Made by a program: the position numbers and the translations under genes. 12,965 nucleotides of DNA from positions 1 to 12,965 of the forward strand of contig JAKAMD010000056.1 in the NCBI GenBank assembly GCA_021823875.1, given 5' to 3'. The notes under the pieces were generated by a model, which was given only the letters and a program-made list of their open reading frames with translations, did no database searches and was not told the DNA's origin. Below are positions 1 to 6,291 of this stretch, piece by piece (position 1 is the first letter of the stretch; the number at the start of each line of letters is the position of its first letter). The stretch is from Pseudomonadota bacterium. GTDB taxonomy: Bacteria > Pseudomonadota > Alphaproteobacteria > Rhizobiales > Xanthobacteraceae.

Positions 1-1
1 C

Positions 2-637
2 GAAGCGATCCGCGCGCGTTACGGCGCCATCGCAAATGAACCGGTGCCGGAGCGGCTGAAGCTCGAACAAATTCTGCGCGGCGACCGCACGCGCTCTTGG
101 AAGGCGATGGCAGCGGCTGCGGCGGTGATTGCCTTCATTAGCGGCGGCGCGGCCGGCTGGTTCGCGCGCGGTGCAACGGCTGCCTTGTCCGCAAGCAACG
201 GCACGATCACGGCCGACGCATTGGAGGCTTATCGGCTTTACGTGGTCGAAGTGCGCCACCCGGTCGAAGTGCCGGGCAGCGAGCGCGCGCACATGACGCA
301 ATGGCTGACCAAGCGGCTCGGCTATCAGCAGCACATACCCGACCTGAGTGCGGCTGGCCTCAAGCTGGTCGGTGGCCGGCTGCTGCCGGGACCGAACGGC
401 GCGGCAGCGTTCTATATGTATGAAGGTCCGTCAGGCGAGCGTTACACGCTCTATTGCTCCAAGGTGGCGAGCCCGGAGAGCAGCCTGCGCTTTGCGGGTG
501 GCAAGCAGTCGGCGGCATTCTATTGGGTCGACAACAAGGTCGGGTATGTGGTGGCCGGTCCCGACCAGCGCGAGCGGCTGGAGCAGATCACCAAGCTGAT
601 CTACGAGCAGATCGATCAAACGCAGAAGAAGTCGTGA
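2..637 (+). CDS. Anti-sigma factor, transmembrane (5'-truncated by window edge)
   Basis: The reading frame is open from the first bases and ends in TGA at 635-637, giving 211 visible residues. The opening residues (EAIRARYGAIANEPVPERL) match the stretch just before the membrane helix in ChrR/RsiW-like anti-sigma factors. This is why I treat the gene as starting upstream and not at the GTG at 44. One hydrophobic segment follows at about visible residues 34-56 (alanine-rich, ending GGAAGWFARG), then a periplasmic domain of about 150 residues. By family knowledge such proteins hold an ECF sigma factor at the inner membrane through a cytoplasmic N-terminal zinc-binding domain. That domain and the partner sigma gene would lie to the left and are not visible. 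The gene converges on the DnaJ-like gene with an 11-base gap and no evident terminator. The anti-sigma call is fairly sure; the signal sensed cannot be told. Confidence 0.8.
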   Translation, partial: EAIRARYGAIANEPVPERLKLEQILRGDRTRSWKAMAAAAAVIAFISGGAAGWFARGATAALSASNGTITADALEAYRLYVVEVRHPVEVPGSERAHMTQWLTKRLGYQQHIPDLSAAGLKLVGGRLLPGPNGAAAFYMYEGPSGERYTLYCSKVASPESSLRFAGGKQSAAFYWVDNKVGYVVAGPDQRERLEQITKLIYEQIDQTQKKS

Positions 638-648
638 CGCGGACGCTG

Positions 649-1629
649 TCACCCCATGCCGTCACGCGGATCGTAAGGCTTCTTGTCGCGCCACGTTTTC
701 ATCAGCGCGGCAAGGTCATCGTCCGCCTTTTCAGGCAGCACGATGCGCACGGTGGCGAGCAGATCGCCGGTCGCTGACTTCGCTTTCAGGCCCTTGCCCT
801 TGAGGCGGAAGGTGCGGCCCGAATTGGTGCCGGCCGGAATGGCGAGCTCCACCGGCCCGTCCAACGTCGGCACCCGCACTTTGCCGCCGAGCACCGCCTC
901 GTAGAGCGTAATCGGTAATTCCAACCTGAGATCGGAACCGTCCGGCGTGAACACCGGATGCGGCGCGACATTGACGGTGATTATCGCGTCCCCCGTCTTG
1001 CCGTGCGCGCTCGGCCAGCCCTGCCCTTTCAAGCGGATCTGCTGACCGCTGGTCAGCCCGGCCGGAATCTTGACTTCGACGCTTTTGCCGGTCGGCAGTT
1101 GCACGCGCACCTTGGTGCCCTTGGCCGCGTCCGGCAGGCTGATGGTCACTGCGGCTTGCAAGTCCTGACCGGGGGCCGCGCCAAAATCCTCCGGCTCGAA
1201 GCCGGCACCAAAGCCACGGCCGCCGCCGCGGCCCGCGCCGCCGAATATGCCGCGCAGGACATCCTCGAAACCGCCGCCACCTCCGGCGCCGCGGCGCTCG
1301 AAGCCGTCCGGTCCGAAGTTGAAACTCTCGAAATGCGCCCCACCCGGCCCGCTGCGGAAGCCGCCGCCCGGCTGCGCGCCGAAACCCTCGAAGCCCTGGA
1401 AGCGCGGCTTGCCCTCGGCGTCGATCTCGCCGCGGTCGAAGGCCTTTCGCTTCTCGTCGTCGCCGACGATCTCGTAGGCGGCATTGAGCTCGGCAAAGCG
1501 CGAGGCCGCCTTGGGATCGTGCTTGTTGGCGTCGGGGTGCAGCTTCTTGGCGAGCTTGCGGTAGGCGCTCTTGACCTCCGCCTCGCTCGCGCTCTTCGAC
1601 ACCCCCAGGATCTGGTAGGGGTCGCGCAT
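649..1629 (-). CDS. DnaJ/CbpA-type co-chaperone (J domain plus C-terminal domain)
   Basis: A 326-residue Hsp40-family protein. The J domain spans residues 1-67 (begins MRDPYQILGV) with the DnaK-stimulating HPD at 31-33. A glycine/phenylalanine-rich linker covers about 78-150, and two beta-rich substrate-binding domains follow from about 155 to 300. The cysteine-rich zinc-finger repeats of true DnaJ are absent, so this is the type II or CbpA-like class, a cytoplasmic partner of DnaK. I chose the ATG at 1629 because the J domain begins there and AGGAG lies 12 bases upstream; a longer frame to 1731 adds 34 residues unlike any J protein. No dnaK or grpE is in the window, so it is a stand-alone co-chaperone gene. 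Its client is unknown. Family assignment is very secure. Confidence 0.94.
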   Translation of the reverse strand: MRDPYQILGVSKSASEAEVKSAYRKLAKKLHPDANKHDPKAASRFAELNAAYEIVGDDEKRKAFDRGEIDAEGKPRFQGFEGFGAQPGGGFRSGPGGAHFESFNFGPDGFERRGAGGGGGFEDVLRGIFGGAGRGGGRGFGAGFEPEDFGAAPGQDLQAAVTISLPDAAKGTKVRVQLPTGKSVEVKIPAGLTSGQQIRLKGQGWPSAHGKTGDAIITVNVAPHPVFTPDGSDLRLELPITLYEAVLGGKVRVPTLDGPVELAIPAGTNSGRTFRLKGKGLKAKSATGDLLATVRIVLPEKADDDLAALMKTWRDKKPYDPRDGMG

Positions 1630-1741
1630 TGCCGTTCCAAACTCCTGTGAAAAGCCCCACTGCCAGCCACCAGACGGCGACTCGACCCTCCAAATGTGGG
1701 GTTCCAGCGCGCCGGATGCAATCGCGGGCATTATCTTCCGC

Positions 1742-1821
1742 TCATTCCCACGCAGGCGGGAATCCAGGGCGCATTCGCAACACCGATAATAGGGCTCTGG
1801 GCCCCGCGTTCGCGGGGACGA
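1742..1821. repeat. REP/BIME-like paired palindromic intergenic repeat
   Basis: Two short palindromes face each other. The left arm has ATTCCC (1744-1749) pairing with GGGAAT (1758-1763). The right arm has CCCCGCG (1802-1808), loop TT, then CGCGGGG (1811-1817), a perfect 7-bp stem. The outer ends are also related in inverted orientation: TCATTCCC at 1742 compared with TCGTCCCC as the complement of 1814-1821, and CCAG-type inner ends. The two halves are therefore diverged inverted copies of one unit. Elements of this shape are scattered between genes in many Hyphomicrobiales. It sits just past the stop of the lipoprotein gene and may fold in its 3' transcript, but there is no T-tract to make it a classical terminator. 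Confidence 0.7.
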
Positions 1822-1831
1822 ACGGGAAACC

Positions 1832-2335
1832 CTACGAGTTCTTCCAGGGCTTCATCGAGCGCACCTGCCAAACCCCGGTGGTGTGCTTGCATGCTTCGCC
1901 CTGCAGCCAGGACTGGTCGCTGCCCTTGACGTAGCTCGCCAGGAAGTCGCGACAGGTCTCGCCGTCCTGGCTATAAGCGGCGGCGATCGGCGTCACGGTT
2001 CCACGCGCGCCGGTATTCGGATTTTCCCAGGTGAGACTTGCATACTTCTCGCCGCGCCGGAGCACCTCGCTGGCGGCGGCCCGCGCATAGGCGAGATCGT
2101 CATCGGGCGGCAATTGTTTGGCGCTCGGTGTACCGGGCGGCGGCGTGATCGAGCCGGTGGTATCGGAACCGGTGCCGATCAACGAGTCGAGTTGATAGGA
2201 CATGCTGCAGCCGCCGCTCGCCAGCGCGAGTGTCAGCAATGCAGCGCCAGCAGCCCCACGCCATAGGCGTGGGCGCCAAGCTCGACTATAACGGCACCGA
2301 CTGCACCGGAACCGGCGGGTCCTGACCCGGATCAA
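1832..2335 (-). CDS. RT0821/Lpp0805-family surface lipoprotein
   Basis: A 167-residue protein starting at a TTG codon. The choice rests on GGAG placed 7 bases upstream (complement of 2343-2346) and on the absence of any other usable start between the pdxH coding region and the signal sequence. The N-terminus is arginine-rich, followed by a hydrophobic stretch (GAAGAALLTLALAS) and a cysteine after SGG, residue 43. This resembles a lipoprotein signal with an imperfect lipobox. The mature part carries a threonine/proline-rich linker and then a conserved-looking domain (ENPNTGARGTVTPIAAAYSQ, then CRDFLASYV, then WQVRSMKPW). This matches the RT0821/Lpp0805 or 17-kDa-antigen-like group of alphaproteobacteria, whose molecular role is unknown. 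Outer-membrane location is inferred. It is divergent from pdxH with 16 bases between start codons. Confidence 0.8.
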   Translation of the reverse strand: MIRVRTRRFRCSRCRYSRAWRPRLWRGAAGAALLTLALASGGCSMSYQLDSLIGTGSDTTGSITPPPGTPSAKQLPPDDDLAYARAAASEVLRRGEKYASLTWENPNTGARGTVTPIAAAYSQDGETCRDFLASYVKGSDQSWLQGEACKHTTGVWQVRSMKPWKNS

Positions 2336-2342
2336 ACGAGCA

Positions 2343-2346
2343 CTCC
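2343..2346 (-). promoter_or_regulatory. Ribosome binding site deciding the TTG start of the lipoprotein
   Basis: Read on the minus strand this is GGAG, 7 bases before the TTG at 2335. It lies between the start codons of two divergent genes and is the only good Shine-Dalgarno match in front of the lipoprotein signal sequence. Confidence 0.5.
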
Positions 2347-2351
2347 GATAA

Positions 2352-2993
2352 ATGTCCGATACGGCCCCGATTGAACACCCTACTTGGTTAACGACTGGTG
2401 ATTTCACCGCTGCGGACGAGCCTCTCCGGCTCTTCGCAGCCTGGCTGAAGGACGCCAGCACCTCGGAACCGCGCGATCCCACCGCCATGACGCTGGCGAC
2501 GGTCGACGCCGACGGTTCCCCCAACGCCAGGATGGTGCTGCTGAAAGGCGCCGATGAGCGCGGATTCGTCTTCTTTACCAATGTGAACAGCCAAAAAGGG
2601 CGCGAGTTGGACGCCCATCCGCGGGCGGCACTGGTGTTCCACTGGAAATCCCTCAACCGGCAAATCCGCATCCGTGGGCCGGTCGAGACCGTCACCGACG
2701 CCGAGGCGGACGCCTATTTCGCCAGCCGGCCCAAGCAGGCGCAGATCGGCGCCTGGGCCAGCAAACAGTCCTCGCCGCTGGAGAGCCGGCTCGCCTTCGA
2801 GAAGCAGGTCGCGCTCTATGCCGCCAAATACGCCATCGGCGCGGTACCGCGGCCGCCCTACTGGTCGGGCTACCGCATCCTGCCGCTCTCGATCGAGTTC
2901 TGGCACGACCGGCCGTTCCGCCTGCACGACCGCATCGAATTCCGCCGCGAGAGCCTGAGCGCGCCGTGGAGCAAGACGCGGCTTTATCCCTGA
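2352..2993 (+). CDS. pdxH: Pyridoxamine/pyridoxine 5'-phosphate oxidase
   Basis: A 213-residue cytoplasmic flavoenzyme that oxidises pyridoxine or pyridoxamine 5'-phosphate to pyridoxal 5'-phosphate with FMN and oxygen, the last step of vitamin B6 synthesis and salvage. The C-terminal family signature is intact at 181-194 (IEFWHDRPFRLHDR). The FMN phosphate-binding stretch NARMVLLKG at 58-66 and the FFTNVNSQKG region at 74-83 are also present. The length is normal for the family and it ends with the typical RLYP. The ATG at 2352 has no convincing Shine-Dalgarno sequence. The only other gene on this strand nearby is the SDR 43 bases downstream, so the two are probably co-transcribed. Its promoter must overlap the divergent lipoprotein gene, because only 16 bases separate the two starts. 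The assignment is essentially certain. Confidence 0.97.
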   Translation: MSDTAPIEHPTWLTTGDFTAADEPLRLFAAWLKDASTSEPRDPTAMTLATVDADGSPNARMVLLKGADERGFVFFTNVNSQKGRELDAHPRAALVFHWKSLNRQIRIRGPVETVTDAEADAYFASRPKQAQIGAWASKQSSPLESRLAFEKQVALYAAKYAIGAVPRPPYWSGYRILPLSIEFWHDRPFRLHDRIEFRRESLSAPWSKTRLYP

Positions 2994-3036
2994 GTTAGAA
3001 TTTTGCATGCGCCGCGCGCGCCAGTGAGAACAAGAA

Positions 3037-3789
3037 ATGGCCAACGCTCCATCGAACCAGCCTCGCCGTACGCTGCTGTTGACCGGCGCCAGCCGCGGCA
3101 TCGGCCACGCCACCGTCAAGCGCTTCTCGGCCGCCGGCTGGCGCGTCATCACCTGCTCGCGCCACGCCTTCCCGGAGAACTGCCCCTGGGAAGCCGGACC
3201 CGAAGATCACATCCAGGTCGACCTCGCCGACGAGGCCAACACCCTGGAGGCGATCGAGGAGATCAAGCGGCGGCTCGAGCCGAAGGAACTGCACGCGCTG
3301 GTCAACAATGCGGCGATCTCGCCCAAGGCCGACGGCGGCGCCCGCATGGGCTCAATCGAGACGCCGATGGAAGTCTGGCACCAGGTGTTTCAGGTCAATT
3401 TCCTCGCGCCGATCATGCTGGCGCGCGGGCTGGTCGACCAGCTCAAGGCGGCCAAGGGTTCGGTGGTCAATGTGAGTTCGATCGCCGGCTCGCGCGTGCA
3501 TCCGTTCGCCGGCTCCGCCTACGCCACCTCGAAGGCGGCGCTTGCCTCGCTCACGCGCGAAATGGCGCATGACTTCGGCCCGCTCGGCATCCGCGTCAAC
3601 GCCATCGCGCCGGGCGAGATCGACACCGCCATCCTGTCGCCGGGCACCGAGAAGATCGTCGAGCAGATCCCGATGCACCGGCTCGGCACGCCCGACGAGG
3701 TCGCCAAGATCATCTACGTGCTGTGCACCGAAACGTCGTCATATGTGAACGGCGCGGAGATCCACATCAACGGCGGACAGCATGTGTAG
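3037..3789 (+). CDS. Short-chain dehydrogenase/reductase (SDR), substrate unknown
   Basis: A 250-residue classical SDR. The cofactor motif TGASRGIG is at 16-23, NNAA at 90-93, a likely tetrad asparagine at N121, serine in the NVSS stretch (147-148), and the YxxxK pair Y162/K166. The end (NGAEIHINGGQHV) is the usual dimerisation segment. Arginine after the second beta strand (CSR, 40-42) hints at NADP(H), which is inference. These features give a soluble NAD(P)-dependent oxidoreductase but not a substrate; FabG-like beta-ketoacyl reductase or sugar/alcohol dehydrogenase activity are both possible. It starts 43 bases after pdxH with only a weak purine-rich GAGAA before the ATG, and probably shares its transcript. 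A link to vitamin B6 metabolism is suggested only by position. Confidence 0.92.
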   Translation: MANAPSNQPRRTLLLTGASRGIGHATVKRFSAAGWRVITCSRHAFPENCPWEAGPEDHIQVDLADEANTLEAIEEIKRRLEPKELHALVNNAAISPKADGGARMGSIETPMEVWHQVFQVNFLAPIMLARGLVDQLKAAKGSVVNVSSIAGSRVHPFAGSAYATSKAALASLTREMAHDFGPLGIRVNAIAPGEIDTAILSPGTEKIVEQIPMHRLGTPDEVAKIIYVLCTETSSYVNGAEIHINGGQHV

Positions 3790-3856
3790 GGCGGCGTGTC
3801 GCCTGCGCTGAGCGCACCGCCTCTCCGCTGTCTTTGCCGTAACACACGGCCTGCGC

Positions 3857-4828
3857 TCACAACCACTTCCGCCACTTGAAATACAAGTATGGCAAAATCG
3901 CTGCCAGGATCATCACCACCAGCACGATCGGATAGGAGTAGTGCCAGTCGAGCTCCGGCATGTGCTTGAAGTTCATGCCGTAGATCGAGGCGATCAGGGT
4001 CGGCGGCATCAAGACCACGGCGGCGACCGAGAAGATCTTGATGATGTTGTTCTGCTGGATGTTGACCACGCCCAGCATGGCGTCGAGCAGGAAGGTGATC
4101 TTGTTGCTGAGGTAACTCGCGTGGTCGGTGAGCGAGAGCACGTCGCGCTGCATCGACAGCAATTGCGCGCGCGTGTCCTTGCTCCATTTCATGGTCTCGG
4201 CCTCGTGCGAGAGAAACAGCAGCAGCCGGCCGATCGAGACCAGGCTCTCGCGCACCTTGGAGGTGAGATCGCCCTTGCGGCCGAGCGCCTTGAGCACGTC
4301 GTTATAGGAGGGCGGCCCGGCGGCGTCGTCCGGCTCGAAGATGGTGTGCGAGATCTGGTCGACCTCGGCGCCGATGCGCTCCTGAATGTCGGCGGCGCGG
4401 TCGATCACCGCGTCGAGCAGGTCCATCAGCACGCTGTCGCCGGTGACCCTGGGCGGACAGGCACGCGCCAGCTTGTGCTCGACGATGGCGAAGGGGCGCG
4501 GCTCGTCGTAGCGCACGGTGGCGAGCCGGTGGCCGGCCAGGATGAAGGTGACCGGCGTGGTGTTGGGCGTCGCCGTGTCGGAGTGGCACATCAGCGTCGC
4601 GGTCATGTAGCGCGCGCCGTTCTCCACATAGAGCCGGCTCGAGACCTCGATCTCCTGCATCTCCTCGCGCGTCGGCACGGCGATGCCGAGCAGGCGCTCG
4701 ACCACCTTGTCTTCCTGCACGGTGGGGCTGACGAGGTCGACCCAGACCGCGGCATCGGGCGGCGCGCCCCCCGGTTCGAGCGGGGCGCGGGCCAGTGTGG
4801 AGCCATGCGGGACATAGACCGAGAGCAT
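3857..4828 (-). CDS. CorA-family magnesium/divalent cation transporter
   Basis: A 323-residue protein with the CorA architecture: a long soluble N-terminal domain and two C-terminal membrane helices at about 264-283 and 299-317. The diagnostic YGMNF is at 283-287, just after the first helix, and the short outer loop that follows (KHMPELDW) is acidic as usual. A strongly basic cytoplasmic tail (KWRKWL) ends the protein. Family members form pentameric inner-membrane channels for Mg2+, Co2+ or Ni2+; related ZntB proteins move Zn2+. The GMN plus MPELDW loop favours CorA, but the ion cannot be fixed from sequence. The ATG at 4828 lacks a clear Shine-Dalgarno sequence. The gene converges on the SDR with 67 bases between; that gap contains a small GCCGT/ACGGC hairpin at 3836-3850 without a T-run. 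Confidence 0.94.
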   Translation of the reverse strand: MLSVYVPHGSTLARAPLEPGGAPPDAAVWVDLVSPTVQEDKVVERLLGIAVPTREEMQEIEVSSRLYVENGARYMTATLMCHSDTATPNTTPVTFILAGHRLATVRYDEPRPFAIVEHKLARACPPRVTGDSVLMDLLDAVIDRAADIQERIGAEVDQISHTIFEPDDAAGPPSYNDVLKALGRKGDLTSKVRESLVSIGRLLLFLSHEAETMKWSKDTRAQLLSMQRDVLSLTDHASYLSNKITFLLDAMLGVVNIQQNNIIKIFSVAAVVLMPPTLIASIYGMNFKHMPELDWHYSYPIVLVVMILAAILPYLYFKWRKWL

Positions 4829-4971
4829 GCGGCAAGACCGTTGCGACCAGGCCCGTCAGTCATGGCCCGATCGTGCGGGCGAGCGCAAGACGGAAAAGGC
4901 GTGCGCGCCGCAGCCGCCCCTCCGGCCGCCGCGCGTCACGCGCGCCGATCGATCGTAACGGAAAACCCGGT

Positions 4972-4988
4972 CGCGCCCGTAAGGCGCG
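4972..4988 (-). terminator. Weak candidate terminator after the 68-residue gene
   Basis: A perfect 6-bp stem (CGCGCC at 4972-4977, GGCGCG at 4983-4988) with a 5-base loop starts 7 bases past the stop codon of the small gene. On the minus strand it is followed about 8 bases later by TTTT. The distance between stem and T-run makes it a poor intrinsic terminator. Confidence 0.3.
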
Positions 4989-4995
4989 GACGGCG

Positions 4996-5202
4996 CTATT
5001 CGCGCTCGTAGCGCAAAGCGTGGTTGCTGTGGGTGGCCTTGCGGGGCTTCTTCTCACCCTTCTGGCTCACCGCCGCGGCAACCGCCGAAATGCCGATGCG
5101 GCCGTAGCGGGAGGCTAGGGTCGCCTGGTGGCCTTTCGATTCTCCCTGGTTTTCGGAGTCTTGGCGCTTGCGCTGCTCCGTGGCCTTGGTCGCCTGCATC
5201 AT
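4996..5202 (-). CDS. Small basic conserved-type protein of unknown function, 68 residues
   Basis: Starts at the first of two tandem ATG codons (5202, 5199), with a strong Shine-Dalgarno sequence AAGGAAGGA ending 10 bases upstream, and stops at TAG 4996-4998. Most codons end in G or C, as in neighbouring genes, which supports real coding. The first third is hydrophilic and charged (KATEQRKRQDSENQGESKG). A small hydrophobic patch follows (SRYGRIGISAVAAAV), then a lysine/arginine-rich tail. No membrane helix, cysteine or known catalytic motif is seen. I recall similar short hypothetical proteins in Bradyrhizobiaceae but cannot name a family. A longer in-frame extension upstream is possible, but it would ignore the good ribosome site and runs through sequence that does not look coding. 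A candidate upstream ORF ends 7 bases before this start. Confidence 0.7.
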   Translation of the reverse strand: MMQATKATEQRKRQDSENQGESKGHQATLASRYGRIGISAVAAAVSQKGEKKPRKATHSNHALRYERE

Positions 5203-5209
5203 GTCACTC

Positions 5210-5347
5210 TTATCCTTCCTTGGGACTTGCGAGTACCTGATGTCGTGCCCGACTGCGGCGGAAATGCGCAGGCTTTTGGAAGCTTCGGTGACATTGCGCA
5301 CCCGCCGCCGGTGCTCGCTTACTTTTGCGAAGTTTACCACCGAACAT
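5210..5347 (-). CDS. Candidate upstream ORF or leader peptide, 45 residues
   Basis: An ATG at 5347 follows an excellent ribosome site (GGGAGG, then 6 bases) and opens a 45-residue frame ending in TAA at 5212-5210. Its last codons AAG GAA GGA are themselves the Shine-Dalgarno sequence of the 68-residue gene, whose ATG begins 7 bases after this stop, a layout typical of translational coupling. The peptide would be very basic (starts MFGGKLRKSKRAP). Against a real protein, only about 45% of codons end in G or C, far below neighbouring genes. A 6-bp inverted repeat (GTTTAC/GTAAAC, 5332-5354) spans the start codon. It could be a short protein, a regulatory uORF, or chance. Confidence 0.35.
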   Translation of the reverse strand: MFGGKLRKSKRAPAAGAQCHRSFQKPAHFRRSRARHQVLASPKEG

Positions 5348-5354
5348 AGTAAAC
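5332..5354 (-). promoter_or_regulatory. Inverted repeat over the start of the upstream ORF
   Basis: GTTTAC (5332-5337) and GTAAAC (5349-5354) are perfect inverted repeats 11 bases apart. On the minus strand the hairpin would enclose the ATG at 5347 and touch the GGAGG just upstream, so in RNA it could shade the ribosome site; in DNA it could be a repressor site. Confidence 0.3.
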
Positions 5355-5569
5355 CTCCCGTTAACGTCTTACCGGCAAACATGTTTCGGCGTTTTTCCAG
5401 GATCTCCCAGGGGGCCGGCGCGAACTGCGGCTTTCCTGCAACAGGTTTGCAGCAGTACGTTGTGGAACGCGCGGAATCCGTAGCAAACGCAAAGTTTTTT
5501 CGCTTTATTGCCCCTCGTACTGGTCTTGACGGTGGATGCCGAAGGCGGCGTCCCAGAAAGAGGAATAAA
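5348..5569. other. Gene-free divergent region with one operator-like inverted repeat
   Basis: This spacer lies between the leftward uORF/68-residue gene and the rightward L,D-transpeptidase gene and must hold both promoters. Together with the uncertain uORF it is a stretch of about 370 bases without a firmly coding gene, and its composition is less GC-rich than the flanking genes. The clearest structure is CTGCAA (5436-5441), 5 bases, TTGCAG (5447-5452), a perfect 6-bp inverted repeat that could be a regulator site. I could not place convincing -35/-10 boxes. Confidence 0.4.
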
Positions 5570-6238
5570 ATGGCGCGAAGGGGGTTGCTGGCGCTTTTGT
5601 GCGGCCTCGGCCTGGTGCTGGGCGGCTGCATGCAGTCGACGCTGGATCCGACGACGGACGCGAGCTTTACCGCGCGCGACAAGAAGCTGCTGGCGGCGGC
5701 GCCCTATCAGAAGGTGCAGATCCCCGAGCCCTATCAAAGGCACGTCGTTAGCTGGCACCGCAAGGAATTGCCCGGCACGATCGTCATCGATAGCGACGCG
5801 CGCTATCTCTATTACGTCCTGCCGGGCGGCAAGGCTGTCCGCTATGGCGTGGCCGTCGGCGAGGAAGCCATGGCTTGGTCGGGCGTCGCCCGTATCGAGC
5901 GCATGACCGAATGGCCGTCCTGGACGCCGACCCCCGGCGAGCGGGCGCGCCTCGACGTGCCGGCCTTTGTCGGACCGGGCCCGCAGAACCCCATGGGCGC
6001 GCGGGCGATGTACCTCTACGAAGGCAACAAGGACACGCTGTACCGCATCCACGGCACCAACCAGCCGGAATACATTGGCCAGGCGATCTCCTCGGGCTGC
6101 ATCCGCATGACCAACGAGGACGTCATCGACCTCTACAAGCGGGTCAAGCCGGGCACCATCGTGGTGGTGCTGGCGCCACACCAGGGCGATTCGCCGTTCA
6201 ATCCGCGCGTGGCGTCGAACGGCAAGATTTTCCAGTAA
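5570..6238 (+). CDS. L,D-transpeptidase (YkuD family) lipoprotein
   Basis: A 222-residue envelope protein. The ATG at 5570 follows AGAGGAA at 4-5 bases, and a lipoprotein signal comes at once (MARRGLLALLCGLGLVLGGC, lipidated cysteine C20, lipobox LGGC). The YkuD catalytic domain covers about 68-202 with the active-site pattern HGTN (161-164) and SSGCIRM (174-180). The nucleophile C177 lies 16 residues after H161, as expected for the family. These enzymes form 3-3 cross-links in peptidoglycan or attach proteins to it, working in the periplasm. All expected catalytic residues are present, so it is probably active. The gene stands alone, with a strong terminator just behind it. It could instead tether an outer-membrane protein to the wall; sequence alone does not decide. 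Confidence 0.93.
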   Translation: MARRGLLALLCGLGLVLGGCMQSTLDPTTDASFTARDKKLLAAAPYQKVQIPEPYQRHVVSWHRKELPGTIVIDSDARYLYYVLPGGKAVRYGVAVGEEAMAWSGVARIERMTEWPSWTPTPGERARLDVPAFVGPGPQNPMGARAMYLYEGNKDTLYRIHGTNQPEYIGQAISSGCIRMTNEDVIDLYKRVKPGTIVVVLAPHQGDSPFNPRVASNGKIFQ

Positions 6239-6260
6239 GTTAAGCAGGGGCTGGGATGGA

Positions 6261-6291
6261 AACGGCGCCCCCGGGGCGCCGTTTTTGTTTT
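6261..6291 (+). terminator. Intrinsic terminator of the L,D-transpeptidase gene
   Basis: AACGGCGCCCC (6261-6271) pairs with GGGGCGCCGTT (6273-6283), an 11-base perfect inverted repeat in practice closing on a small loop. It is followed by TTTTTGTTTT, and begins 22 bases after the stop codon. The T-rich side abuts the stop codon (TAA, 6292-6290) of the convergent phosphoesterase gene. On the minus strand the hairpin is followed only by TTT, so it acts best on the plus strand but may slow transcription from both sides. Confidence 0.9.

Noticed and set aside
958..1650. Plus-strand open frame of 230 codons opposite the DnaJ-like gene
   Set aside because: The opposite strand encodes an intact J domain and C-terminal domain; this frame is an Ala/Arg/Leu-rich shadow.
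3790..3856. Hairpins between the SDR and CorA genes as a bidirectional terminator
   Set aside because: Stems such as GCCGT/ACGGC (3836-3850) exist, but neither strand has a T-run after them, so a terminator cannot be claimed.
3941..5011. Long plus-strand open frame of 356 codons opposite the CorA gene
   Set aside because: It runs antisense to a gene with clear CorA motifs and is the usual open shadow frame in GC-rich coding DNA; its translation is low-complexity His/Arg/Gly/Val without any motif.
5168..5569. Possible N-terminal extension of the L,D-transpeptidase upstream of 5570
   Set aside because: A lipoprotein signal begins exactly at 5570 behind a good Shine-Dalgarno sequence; an extension would bury it and read through non-coding-like sequence.
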